This document shows, piece after piece, positions 18,001-22,754 of a stretch of 23,722 nucleotides of DNA (its first letter is position 1; every line of letters begins with the position of its first letter). The notes beneath the pieces were generated by a model. The model ran no database searches. It saw nothing but the letters and a program-made list of their open reading frames with translations, and was not told where the DNA came from. The stretch comes from Xenorhabdus eapokensis (GTDB taxonomy: Bacteria > Pseudomonadota > Gammaproteobacteria > Enterobacterales > Enterobacteriaceae): assembly GCF_001908105.1 (NCBI RefSeq), contig NZ_MKGQ01000041.1, positions 1-23,722 on the forward strand. Direction: 5' to 3'. Both the position numbers and the translations under genes were made by a program.

Positions 18001-19757
18001 CGCTGTTCAATGCTTATGGCCCGACAGAAATTACGGTATGTGCCACCACCTGGCGTTGTCCGGCAGATTATATTGAGGCATTAACGCCTATCGGACGTCC
18101 GACGGCCAACACCTGTGTTTATCTGTTGGATGCCAGCGGCCAGCCGGTTCCATTGGGAGCGGTAGGGGAATTGTATATTGGTGGTGATGGTGTAGCGCGT
18201 GGCTATCTCAACCGTCCTGATCTGACCGCTGAACGTTTCCTGGCTGATCCGTTTAGTCAGACACCGGACGCACGGATGTACCGAACCGGAGATTTAGTCC
18301 GCTACTTGCCGGATGGCAATCTGGTATTTATTGGCCGTAACGACCAGCAAGTTAAAATCCGGGGATTCCGTATTGAACCGGGTGAGATCGAAGCTCGGTT
18401 GACGGAGTATCCGGCGGTGCGTGAAGCTATCGTACTGGCGCTGGGGGATGGACAGGATAAACGTTTGATCGCTTATGTCGTGGCGGACGAAGATAACGGA
18501 CTAGCCGCCCGTTTGCGTGAACATCTGAGTGCTATTTTACCTGATTATATGGTGCCGACGGCTTTTGTACGTCTGAACGCATTTCCTCTGACTCCTAACG
18601 GTAAGCTGGATCGTCGGGCACTGCCGGAGCCTGATCAAAATGCCTTTGCTCATCAGGCCTATGAAGCGCCGCAGGGGGAGGTTGAGATCGCATTGGCTGC
18701 CATCTGGTGTGAATTGCTGGAGATTGAGCAAATAGGCCGGTATGACAATTTCTTTGCCTTGGGGGGGCACTCTCTGCTTGCTATGCGGATGATAAACCTT
18801 GCCGCCGGTCGGGGTTTGATGTGTACATTGAATAACCTATTCCAATTCCCTGTGTTGGCTGAACTGGCATCAAAAATCACATTAGACCCACTGTCTCAGC
18901 CGCAAAGCAGTGCGATACCTGTGCAGCCATTCGGAACGGAACCGCCGCTATTCTTTGTACCCAGCGGCATGAATGATTACTCCTATATCTTTGGATTAGC
19001 TCAACATATTCAGTCAGACTATCCGATTTACGCATTGCCCTGGCCGTCCATCAATGAAGAACCGGTATCGACTATTGAAGAGCTGGCCGCCAAAATGATC
19101 ACCTTTATGAAAGCGGTTCAACCAAAAGGCCGATACCGGATCTACGGTTACTCTGCTGGTGGTGTACTGGCTTATGCCATTGCCCAACAACTTTTGCATG
19201 CCGGTGAAACCGTCGATTTCCTGGGTTTGATTGATACGCCTGCCCCTCATTGTTTCAGGCAGCAGATTATTCAACCCAAACTTCAGTTTCTTGCTGAACT
19301 GGCAAAACAGTCGGATGGGGAACATGAAGAGGAGATTGCAGCATTGCATCAGAGAATTGATAAACTAAATTTGGTGCAATTTATTGCTGCGGCACAAAAA
19401 CTGGAACTCTATCCGGCAAACCTGCGTCCTGACTTAATCGCAAAACGTTGGGAACAGATGGTAAATTATATGCAAATGGTCAAAGAATATGAACCACAAG
19501 CATTGGCGATAACGCTCCACCAGTTTTATGCAAGAGAACCTTATCCGCAGCTTTCTTTCGTTACGGAAACCGCATTACCTTCCTTGAGTATGGAGCCGTC
19601 GTTAGGCTGGGATCAGGTCATGCCTGATCCTTTGCTCCAGCTAACATCTGTACCAGGCGACCATTTTAGCCTGATGGAGGATAGTAAAAATAAAACCATT
19701 TTGGCTAAAACCCTAAGTATGGCGTTAGCAATGAATTGTGAAGCGGAGGCGGTGTAA
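4119..19757 (+). CDS. gxpS: Five-module nonribosomal peptide synthetase, GameXPeptide synthetase type
   Basis: This 5212-residue cytosolic megasynthase should build and cyclise a pentapeptide. Visible domain order: A1-T1, C/E2-A2-T2, C3-A3-T3, C/E4-A4-T4, C/E5-A5-T5-TE. The phosphopantetheine serines sit in GGHS at 600, 1683, 2735, 3814 and 4885. The condensation domains of modules 2, 4 and 5 carry the dual condensation/epimerisation hallmark HHLLA.EGD plus HHLIGDH. Module 3 has a plain LCL motif, HHIVSDG. D configuration is therefore predicted at residues 1, 3 and 4 and L at 2 and 5. Hand-read specificity codes indicate Val, Leu, Phe, Leu, Leu, matching the published GameXPeptide A pattern (vLflL) made by GxpS in Photorhabdus and Xenorhabdus. 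The enzyme has no starter C domain. The gene stands alone, with no MbtH neighbour and a hairpin downstream. Product identity is inferred. Confidence 0.9.
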   Translation: MKSSITRKENILETGLVSVSSEKVSDDIFVRKFDGLSEAEYTLLLETWNATATPYPDHVCIHQLFEQQAEKTPTAVALIAEDQTLSYAELNDRANWLAYQLIKQGVCQGDHVAILSERSIELVVAQLAILKAGAVYVPVDPNVPDERKIWLINDCAAKLLLTDKQTEIPAELAIPRLRLTCETESIREEEHRNLDLLGISAEPAYIMYTSGSTGIPKGVIVPHRAVVRLVINNGYADIEPNDRIAFAANPAFDASTFEVWAPLLNGAALVIIDHTTLLTPRDFVQALQAHRITVLWMSVGLFNRLAEELSPVLPQLKMLLVGGDVLDPHVIAQVLHKNPPQKLLNAYGPSEGTTFTTTYPIYGLTSGTTSIPIGRPIANTRIYLLDTDGQPVPLGMIGEIYIGGDGVACGYLNRPELTAERFLTDPFSDKPNARMYRTGDLARYLPDGNLEFLGRNDQQVKIRGFRIEPGEIEARLVEYPAIREAVVLVLGEGQDKQLVAYVLTQESNGLAARLREHLSTRLPDYMIPVAFVRLDEYPLTPNGKLDRRALPAPREDAFARQVYEAPLGEMEIILANLWRELLGIERISRHDSFFALGGHSLLGIRMIERLRSLGLTLAARNLFQYPVLSALAQTLEQHQAVVIPPNTITPATTALTPAMLPLIDLSQSEIDHIVEQVPDGIANVQDIYALSPLQDGILFHHLLAKEGDPYLLAYPMIFADRTLLDRYLAAVQKVVDRHDILRTAFIWQGLSAPVQVVWRQAPLSVTELTLDPADGSVGEQLAHRFDPRQYRFDLSQAPLLRFVVARETDGRWHVLQLQHHLIGDHTTMEVMHREVQICLAGQDDNLPIPVPFRNLVAQARLNINQAAHTRFFTDMLADVDEPTLPFGLTEVHRDGSQVTQSHRMLSPELNNRLRQQAKRLGVSVATLCHLAWAQVVSRTSGQNKVVFGTVLFGRMAAGEGADSGMGLFINTLPLRLDIDDTPVHDSVRLAQSRLAGLLDYEHASLALAQRCSGVAGGTPLFSALLNYRHNEQPLIPHEAIPGIEFLGEQERTNYPFVLSVEDGGSTLGLTAQVVQPFESDRICGYMQQALASLADVLERAPETPVRALNILPETERTLLLETWNATETPYPEQLCIHQLIEQQVENTPDATALVYEGKILSYAKLNADANRLAHQLIALGIEPDQRVAICMASTSARVVGLLAVLKAGGAYVALDPAYPGERLAHILNDAAPSIILADETGRMALGEEALVGLTLVDPNTLIDPNTLPDQMDSNPQVAALTSRHLAYVIYTSGSTGVPKGVMVEHRGLVNLIRDKIVQFGIHSGNRVLQFASFGFDASVWETMMALTAGASLAIPADTVRQDPYRLWHYLEEQAVTHACLTPALLRDGADLPTLTIKPTVILGGEAPSPALLQTLNRQATLFNAYGPTEITVCATHWRCPLNYTEALAPIGRPTANTRIYLLDDCGQPVPLGAVGELYIGGVGVARGYLNLPDLTDERFLADPFSDAIDARMYRTGDLARYLPDGNLVFVGRNDQQVKIRGFRIEPAEIEARLTEYPAVREAWVLALGDGQDKRLIAYIVAEEDKENKENNELAARLREHLSAILPDYMVPAAFVRLDAFPLTPNGKLDRRALPAPDQHAFARQIYAAPQGEIEIALAAVWRELLGIEQISRYDNFFALGGHSLLAVRVMNRIAAFGVELPLVALFTSPSLAAFAERISAQRNEGRSRLSEIIPVPRDGALPLSFAQQRLWFLAQFDGVSDTYHIPLVLHLRGQLNITAWQQALNRLFARHEALRSVFIMADGQPQVELLPAGSGLPVKQYDLRNVPDVDEQLKLLCAQEAETPFDLARDPLIRCALIQRADEDYVFLLTQHHIVSDGWSLGILKSELSALYSACLHEQPDPLPSLLIQYPDYAAWQRKVFSVEGLQAQSDYWRRTLADAPILLELPTDRPRPSRQSFTGGRIPVQIDATLVQALKQLGQQHGTTLFMTLLTAWAALLSRLSGQDDLVIGIPSANRNRREIEPLIGFFVNTLALRIDLSATPDMVTLLRRVRQTILEAQEHQDLPFEQVVEIVQPPRRPEHTPLFQVMFAWQESDTEEWQLPELAVTPVVQGYDIAKFDLQLELTEKAGEVVGELNYSSALFDPETIERQVGYLQALLRAMVNHPQQSVTTVDILPSTERTLLLETWNAAVASYPEQLCVHQLIEQQVERTPHAIAVTYENQTLNYAELNARANRLAHQLMALGVVPDQPVAICVARSPERIVGLLAVLKAGGAYVPLDPAYPGERLVYFLTDAAPTILLADHIGRAALGEEALKMLTVLDPNALPDQPDSNPQVPELTSRHLAYVIYTSGSTGRPKGVMIEHQSVVNLTLEQIAQFDVGVTSRMLQFASFGFDASVWEIMMALSSGAMLVIPPETIRQDLHRLWHFLEEQGITLACMTPAMFHDGTGLPEIAIKPTLMFAGETPATALFQTLCGRADLINAYGPTEITVCATTWNCPSDYTGGAIPIGRPTVNKRLYLLDKHGQPVPLGAVGELYIGGVGVARGYLNHPELTAERFLTDPFSDDTDARMYRTGDLVRYLPDGNLVFAGRNDQQVKIRGFRIEPGEIEAHLTEHPLVSEALVLALGDGQDKRLIAYVVAEEDHGLAARLREHLSTILPDYMIPAAFVCMDTFPLTPNGKLDRQALPAPDQHAFARQVYEAPQGEIEHALATIWSELLEVEQISRHDSFFALGGHSLLAVRMIERLRRMGLGVSIQTLFEHPTLSVLAQSLDQHCEIRIPDNGITPDMMTLTPDMLPLIDLTQPEIDRIVEQVPGGIANIQDIYALSPLQDGILFHHLLANEGDPYLLITQQAFADRSLLDRYLAAVQQVVNRHDILRTAFIWEGLSVPAQVVCRQVLLSITELTLNPADGSISDQLTQRCDPRQHRIDLSQAPLLRFVIAQDTDGRWLLLQLLHHLIGDHTTLEVMNNEVRAYLTGRGDSLPIPVPFRHLVAQARLGTGQPEHTRFFTDMLAAVDEPTLPFGLTEVHHDGSQVAESHRMLPPALNSRLRNQARRLGVSVAALCHLAWAQVLSRTSGQKHVVFGTVLFGRMQAGEGADNGMGLFINTLPLRLDMDETPVQESVQAAHSRLAGLLAHEHASLALAQRCSGVASGTPLFNALLNYRHNTQPATADEIIGGIEFLGAQERTNYPFVLSVEDGGSDLGLTAQVVQPFDPERVCGYMQQALESLTEALEQAPKMPVQRLEILPETERTLLLKTWNATETAYPDQLCIHQLFEQQVKNAPDATALVYENQSLSYAELNVRANRLAHQLIALGVVPDQRVAICMASSPARIVGLLAILKAGGAYVPLDPAYPGERLHHILTDAAPAILLADNSGRSVLNEQILSQQIVLDPNSLPDQPETDQPDNNPQVAALTSHHLAYVIYTSGSTGTPKGVMVEHCGLVNLIQDKISQFTIHPHNRMLQFASFGFDASVWEIMMTLGSGASLAIPDDAVRQDPRRLWQYLEEQSVTHACLTPALLRDGADLPAMTIKPTLILGGEAPSVALLQALSGRATVFNAYGPTEITVCATAWRCPSNYQGGFIPIGRPTANTCVYLLDALSQPVPLGAVGELYIGGAGVARGYLNRPELTSERFLADPFSGAANARMYRTGDLVRYLPDGNLVFVGRNDQQIKIRGFRIEPGEIEVRLTEHSAVREAQVLALGDGQEKRLVAYVVVETAEADDGLVNRLREHLSTSLPDYMIPAAFVRLDAFPLTPNGKLDRRALPMPEEEAFARQIYAAPQGEAETALAAIWHDLLGIEQISRHDSFFALGGHSLLAVRMVERLRNLGFTLAVRDLFQSPVLSELAQTLKLNQGERVPANVITPATTKLTPEMLPLIDLTQPEIDHIIEQISGGITNIQDIYALSPLQDGILFHHLLANEGDPYLLAGQMAFADRSLLDRYLAAVQQVIDRHDILRTAFIWEGLSVPAQVVCRQVRLSVTELTLDPADGSVSDQLAQHFDPRRYRIDLGQAPLLRFVVAPESDGRWIVLQLMHHLIGDHTALDVMSDEVQAYLDGQENDLPAPAPFRNLVAQARLGVSQEQHIRFFTDMLAEVDEPTLPFGLTEVHRDGSQVTESHRMLTAELNERLRSQARHLGVSLAALCHLAWAQVLSRTSGQEQVVFGTVLFGRMAAGEGADNGMGLFINTLPIRLDMDNTPVRDSVQVTHRWLAGLLTHEHASLALAQRCSGVQGGTPLFSTLLNYRHNALPTASNEIMDGVEFLGAQERTNYPFTLSVEDFGEALGLTAQIVQPFDPERVCGYMQQALESLVEALEQAPETPVQMLEILPETEKNLLLKTWNATETAYPDQLCIHQLFEQQVEKNPDATALIYEEQIFSYAELNGYANRLAHQLIELGVQPDQRVAICAKRSPARIAGLLAVLKAGGAYVPLDPAYPADRLAYMLDDAAPWVVLADNTGLTALGEKALAKFTVLDPNTPPDQPDSNPQVPALTSRHLAYVIYTSGSTGMPKGVMVEHRGLINLIQDKISQFDIHPHSRMLQFASFGFDASTWEIMMALCGGATLDIPVDTVRQDPRRLWHYLEEQAVTHACLTPALLRDGADLPEINIKPTLILGGEAPSAALLQALRGRFTLFNAYGPTEITVCATTWRCPADYIEALTPIGRPTANTCVYLLDASGQPVPLGAVGELYIGGDGVARGYLNRPDLTAERFLADPFSQTPDARMYRTGDLVRYLPDGNLVFIGRNDQQVKIRGFRIEPGEIEARLTEYPAVREAIVLALGDGQDKRLIAYVVADEDNGLAARLREHLSAILPDYMVPTAFVRLNAFPLTPNGKLDRRALPEPDQNAFAHQAYEAPQGEVEIALAAIWCELLEIEQIGRYDNFFALGGHSLLAMRMINLAAGRGLMCTLNNLFQFPVLAELASKITLDPLSQPQSSAIPVQPFGTEPPLFFVPSGMNDYSYIFGLAQHIQSDYPIYALPWPSINEEPVSTIEELAAKMITFMKAVQPKGRYRIYGYSAGGVLAYAIAQQLLHAGETVDFLGLIDTPAPHCFRQQIIQPKLQFLAELAKQSDGEHEEEIAALHQRIDKLNLVQFIAAAQKLELYPANLRPDLIAKRWEQMVNYMQMVKEYEPQALAITLHQFYAREPYPQLSFVTETALPSLSMEPSLGWDQVMPDPLLQLTSVPGDHFSLMEDSKNKTILAKTLSMALAMNCEAEAV
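6096..9263 (+). other. NRPS module 2: dual C/E-A-T, Leu predicted
   Basis: The dual C/E domain runs from about residue 660 to 1095, with the first histidine motif HHLLAKEGD at 700-708 and the second, HHLIGDH, at 819-825. It would epimerise residue 1 on T1 and join it to residue 2. A2 core YTSGSTG starts at 1290. The hand-read code is D-A-W-C-I-G-A-V-C-K, identical to A4 and A5 and consistent with leucine in this family. The carrier serine is 1683. A2 carries short in-frame duplications: DPNTL twice at 7887-7922 and a nine-base tandem at 8871-8888. Confidence 0.8.
9321..12413 (+). other. NRPS module 3: LCL condensation-A-T, Phe predicted
   Basis: The only plain LCL condensation domain in the protein lies at about residues 1735-2165. 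It has an N-terminal SFAQQRLWFL motif and HHIVSDGWS at 1872-1880, so it accepts an L residue from module 2. A3 core YTSGSTG starts at 2348. The hand-read code is D-A-W-C-M-A-A-V-C-K. It shares alanine at the position equivalent to GrsA residue 301, where the Leu domains here have glycine, which supports phenylalanine. The carrier serine is 2735. Confidence 0.75.
12486..15653 (+). other. NRPS module 4: dual C/E-A-T, Leu predicted
   Basis: The dual C/E domain (about residues 2790-3230) has HHLLANEGD at 2835-2843 and HHLIGDH at 2954-2960, so residue 3 should become D. A4 core YTSGSTG starts at 3424. The code reads D-A-W-C-I-G-A-V-C-K, as in A2 and A5. The carrier serine is 3814. The variable loop before A3 contains a partly repeated DQPETDQPD. 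Confidence 0.78.
15726..18863 (+). other. NRPS module 5: dual C/E-A-T, Leu predicted
   Basis: The dual C/E domain (about residues 3870-4310) has HHLLANEGD at 3914-3922 and HHLIGDH at 4033-4039, so residue 4 should become D. A5 core YTSGSTG starts at 4498. The code is again D-A-W-C-I-G-A-V-C-K. The carrier serine is 4885, followed by a short linker to the thioesterase. Confidence 0.78.
18906..19754 (+). other. NRPS terminal thioesterase domain
   Basis: This alpha/beta-hydrolase domain, about residues 4930-5212, opens with LFFVPSG. The nucleophile motif GYSAGG has its serine at 5012, a candidate catalytic Asp lies at 5039 (IDTP), and a candidate His at 5182 (VPGDHFSLM). As a type I TE it would release the chain, presumably by head-to-tail macrolactamisation because the predicted peptide has no side-chain nucleophile. 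Cyclisation is inferred from GameXPeptides. Confidence 0.85.
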
Positions 19758-19844
19758 TGTCAGTGATATGCAGAAATAGCAAGCGATTATTGACGGCGAT
19801 ATTATCCGGTTAAAGATATTTATCTGGTGCGTCATAAAATCTCG

Positions 19845-19882
19845 CCCCGCTTTTTATCATTAAACCGATAAGAAGCGGGGCG
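19845..19882. terminator. Strong GC-rich hairpin between convergent NRPS and LysR genes
   Basis: CGCCCCGCTT at 19845-19854 pairs perfectly with AAGCGGGGCG at 19873-19882, with an 18-base loop. It lies between the converging ends of the synthetase (19757) and the LysR gene (19939). Minus-strand transcripts would continue AGATTTTATG after the stem; the plus-strand side has only GGTGTCTT. It is therefore best placed as a terminator of the LysR gene that may also limit synthetase transcripts. Confidence 0.75.
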
Positions 19883-19938
19883 GGTGTCTTGCATAATTTG
19901 ACATTTAGTCATCACTGAGAAAAATTTCATTTTTGTAG

Positions 19939-20850
19939 TTAGACACCCTTCTTATTGAGTAAACTGTTTAAATTATTAATGACTATTTCTCTGGTTTCAC
20001 TCTTACGTATTGCCGCATAAACATCAATATTCAAGGATTGAGCCGCAACTTCATCTAATTCTCTGTAACAAAGTCCTTGTTGATTAGCAATACACATAGA
20101 GCGGGGCATTAATGCCATGCCTTTTCCTCTTGAAATACTGGAAAGCATGACCAGTGAGTCATCAGGCTCCTTACATCTTTTTAATAGGAAAGGTAATTGT
20201 TGAAAGTAATTTTCACATTTATCGTAAAAAACGGGATTTGCATTTCTTGAAAACCAAAAAAGGGGGAGATCTGAAACATCGGTAAGAGAAACTTTTTCTT
20301 TTAGACTACCAGGATGAGAGGACGGCATTGCCAGCAGAAGAGGTTCACGATAGAGCCAGTAAAATTGAAAATCATATTCATTATGTAGGCTCTGTTCTCC
20401 TATAATAACAAGATCCATTTTATCCTTTGAGAGAAAATGTAAGAGCTGGCTAGAAACCAGATGCTGTGTGTCAATTTCATCTCCTACCATAAGGGCTTTA
20501 ATTTTATTACGGAGCGCCGATATATTATTAAAATTTAGAGTGCTAGTAAGCCCAATACGTAAATAAGCTTCCTCATTTTTAATTTTACGCATGAGTAGAG
20601 TGAATTCATTGATGAGATATGTTGCTTTTTCAACCAGAATTAGTCCATTGTCTGTCAGATGAACTTCATGAGTATTCCGAGTAAAAAGATCACAACCGAG
20701 AGTTGCTTCAAGACATTTGATATGACGAGTCAGGGGGGGTTGTGTCATATGTAACCTTTCTGCTGCCCTCCTGAAATTAAGCTCTTGAGCAACAGCTAAA
20801 AAACATTGCAACTGTTTTATGCTAGGTAGCTTATTATTAATGCTGTCCAC
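19939..20850 (-). CDS. LysR-type transcriptional regulator
   Basis: This 303-residue protein has a typical N-terminal winged HTH (about residues 10-68: IKQLQCFLAVAQELNFRRAA, then LHMTQPPLTRHIKCLEATLG) and a C-terminal effector-binding region. Length and order are standard for LTTRs, which usually act as tetramers on divergent promoters and respond to a small molecule. The start is a GTG at 20850, supported by GGAG six bases upstream; no ATG gives a better N-terminus. It is divergent from the MFS/CMD operon across 246 bases, the classical arrangement for a regulator of its neighbour. The effector is unknown. Control of the adjacent synthetase is possible but not indicated. Confidence 0.92.
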   Translation of the reverse strand: MDSINNKLPSIKQLQCFLAVAQELNFRRAAERLHMTQPPLTRHIKCLEATLGCDLFTRNTHEVHLTDNGLILVEKATYLINEFTLLMRKIKNEEAYLRIGLTSTLNFNNISALRNKIKALMVGDEIDTQHLVSSQLLHFLSKDKMDLVIIGEQSLHNEYDFQFYWLYREPLLLAMPSSHPGSLKEKVSLTDVSDLPLFWFSRNANPVFYDKCENYFQQLPFLLKRCKEPDDSLVMLSSISRGKGMALMPRSMCIANQQGLCYRELDEVAAQSLNIDVYAAIRKSETREIVINNLNSLLNKKGV

Positions 20851-21096
20851 AAATTCTCCATTCCATTAATTGAGTGGCATATTGAATGAAAAACACATTG
20901 TCTACTCATTTTTTACATTATAACAATTTAAATTTTATATAAATTATTTGTAAGGCTTCAATATGAATAATAAAGCCATTGATATAAAAAATGAATTACA
21001 AAATTAGCAATTCTCATGAAAATTCATGGTGGTATTTTGATATTGAAGAATTAAATAGGGGTTCTCATTTTAACTTTTATTCCAAGGTTGTAATTC
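20851..21096. promoter_or_regulatory. Divergent promoter region of lysR and the MFS operon
   Basis: The 246-base AT-rich spacer between the two start codons should contain both promoters and the LysR sites. The clearest symmetric element is CATGAAAATTCATG at 21015-21028, six-base arms around AA, 69 bases before the MFS start. LysR sites are usually T-N11-A dyads in this position, so it is a candidate only. GGAG before the LysR GTG and AAGG (21083-21086) before the MFS ATG serve as ribosome-binding sites. Confidence 0.45.
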
Positions 21097-22308
21097 ATGA
21101 CGTCAGAAATTAAAAATCCTGAGATGTCGTTTAGGATATGGTTAGCTTTGTTTATTCTTGCAATATCAACTTTCACTATTGTGACGACGGAGCTGGCTCC
21201 TGTTGGCCTGCTGACACCTATAGCCGATGGCCTTCATACTTCCGAATCCAGTATTGGAATAACAGTCACACTGTACGCTTGGGGTGGGGCATTAAGTGCA
21301 CTTTTGGCATCTGTTTTTCTGGGTAATCTACCCAAAAAGATCCTTTTGTTAACGCTGACAATCATCTTGGTGATATCAAATACCTTGTCTGCAACAATTG
21401 ATTCATTTGAAGTACTACTGGTGGCTCGTGTCATTGGATCTGTGGCTCATGGCGCTTTCTGGGCGATGATCGGGGCGACAACGGTGGCAATGGTTCCGGT
21501 AAAGTATCTGGGTACAGCAACATCAATTGTTTTTGGTGGCGTCTCAGCCGCCAGCGTATTTGGCGTCCCTTTGTCTAACTATATAGGTCTGTACTTTGGT
21601 TGGCGTCAAGCATTTTGGTTGATGGCACTGCTGAGTATGGTTGCATTCTTTGGCATTATGCTTCTTGTGCCTAAAATCACGACCCAAAGTACGATTGGCA
21701 TTAACGCCTTAAAAAGTGTGTTGAATTCAGCCATATGGTGGAAAATCTATGCGGCTACATTACTTGCCATTACCGCACACTTTGCTGCGTTTACTTTCAT
21801 TGAACCTTGGCTCAATTCGCAACCAACCCTTTCTAAAGGTTTCATCCCTACAATCTTATTTATTTATGGTATTGCAGGTTTGATGGGGAATTTCCTGACA
21901 GGCATTATCATTGATAAGTATCTTAAAACTACAGTCACACTGTCTGCTTTGCTGATCGGCATTGTTCTTCTGAACTTAGGTATCAGAGCAGAATTATTAT
22001 CCCGCACAGATATTCTGATAGCGATCGTTTTATGGGGAGTCGCAATTTCTGGGATTTTCGTGGGCTTGCAAACCTGGGTGCTCCGTCTGGCTGGCGACAA
22101 AACGTTTCCTGCATCTGCGGTGTATGTTTCGTTTTTTAACGGAGCAATCGGTATTGGTGCTTTAGTGGGATCTTGGCTGGTTTCCGCTTTATCACTTCAT
22201 GCACTATTTGTTACCGCAGGTGCGGCAATTGTTCTGTCCATACTGATCATTGCTATGATCCCTTCTAACCATTCCACCAGTAAAACATTTACGGAGAAAG
22301 CTATATGA
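21097..22308 (+). CDS. MFS efflux transporter, DHA1 family, SotB-like
   Basis: This 403-residue inner-membrane protein has about 12 predicted membrane spans, the usual size for DHA1 drug/sugar proton antiporters. The first span ends TTELAPVGLLTPIADG, then IGITVTLYAWGGALSALLAS and RVIGSVAHGAFWAMIGAT follow. These motifs align by memory with SotB/YdeA and NepI-type exporters (TTEFVPVGLL, TIYAW, AHAIFW). It would export a small molecule using the proton gradient; the substrate cannot be predicted. It is the first gene of an operon, overlapping the CMD-family gene by four bases, and is divergent from the LysR gene that probably controls it. The ATG at 21097 has AAGG about ten bases upstream. Confidence 0.9.
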   Translation: MTSEIKNPEMSFRIWLALFILAISTFTIVTTELAPVGLLTPIADGLHTSESSIGITVTLYAWGGALSALLASVFLGNLPKKILLLTLTIILVISNTLSATIDSFEVLLVARVIGSVAHGAFWAMIGATTVAMVPVKYLGTATSIVFGGVSAASVFGVPLSNYIGLYFGWRQAFWLMALLSMVAFFGIMLLVPKITTQSTIGINALKSVLNSAIWWKIYAATLLAITAHFAAFTFIEPWLNSQPTLSKGFIPTILFIYGIAGLMGNFLTGIIIDKYLKTTVTLSALLIGIVLLNLGIRAELLSRTDILIAIVLWGVAISGIFVGLQTWVLRLAGDKTFPASAVYVSFFNGAIGIGALVGSWLVSALSLHALFVTAGAAIVLSILIIAMIPSNHSTSKTFTEKAI

Positions 22309-22712
22309 AACAAGGTATTGAACTGACAAATCATGGTCGGGACATTATGAATCAGTTAGAAAAAGGTCTCGCCGATAAGGTAATAAATCGCCTTAAAGAA
22401 TTAGATGAAAACTTACCTTATCTGGTTACTGATTATGCATTTGGTTCAGTAGTAGGTCGTCCAGGTCTTGACCTTAAGACACGTGAAATGCTCACTGTTG
22501 CCTCTTTAGTTAGCCTTGGTAATGCTCCACAACAGTTGGAGTTACATATGCGAGGGGCGCTTAATGTTGGCGTAACCCCTGAAGAATTACTTGAGGTTGT
22601 CATACAGATGGCAGTTTATGCAGGAGTACCTGCATGTATGAATGGGTTAACAGCATACCGTTCTGCTATTGCTGCTACAGAAAACAGTTTCCCAATTACA
22701 TCAAGAGATTAA
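22305..22712 (+). CDS. Carboxymuconolactone decarboxylase-family protein
   Basis: This 135-residue single-domain protein of the CMD/AhpD superfamily has the conserved block at about residues 58-121: KTREMLTVASLVSLGNAPQQ, then LELHMRGAL (His81), TPEELLEVVIQMAVYAGVPA and N113. This matches the gamma-CMD branch. The CxxC pair of the AhpD peroxidase branch is absent (only Cys111), so thiol peroxidase activity is unlikely. Members decarboxylate lactones or act on other small reactive compounds, and many have no assigned substrate. The start codon overlaps the MFS stop (ATGA), which implies translational coupling, with GGAG upstream inside the MFS gene. The pairing with an exporter and a LysR regulator suggests handling of a toxic organic compound, by inference. 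Confidence 0.88.
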   Translation: MKQGIELTNHGRDIMNQLEKGLADKVINRLKELDENLPYLVTDYAFGSVVGRPGLDLKTREMLTVASLVSLGNAPQQLELHMRGALNVGVTPEELLEVVIQMAVYAGVPACMNGLTAYRSAIAATENSFPITSRD

Positions 22713-22754
22713 TTATTTATTGTTGAAATTGGGATTTTAAAGTGAGGTGATAAT

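Noticed and set aside
6096..18863. Separate epimerisation domains in the synthetase
   Set aside because: None is present. The HHLLA.EGD and HHLIGDH motifs lie in the condensation domains themselves, which fits dual C/E domains.
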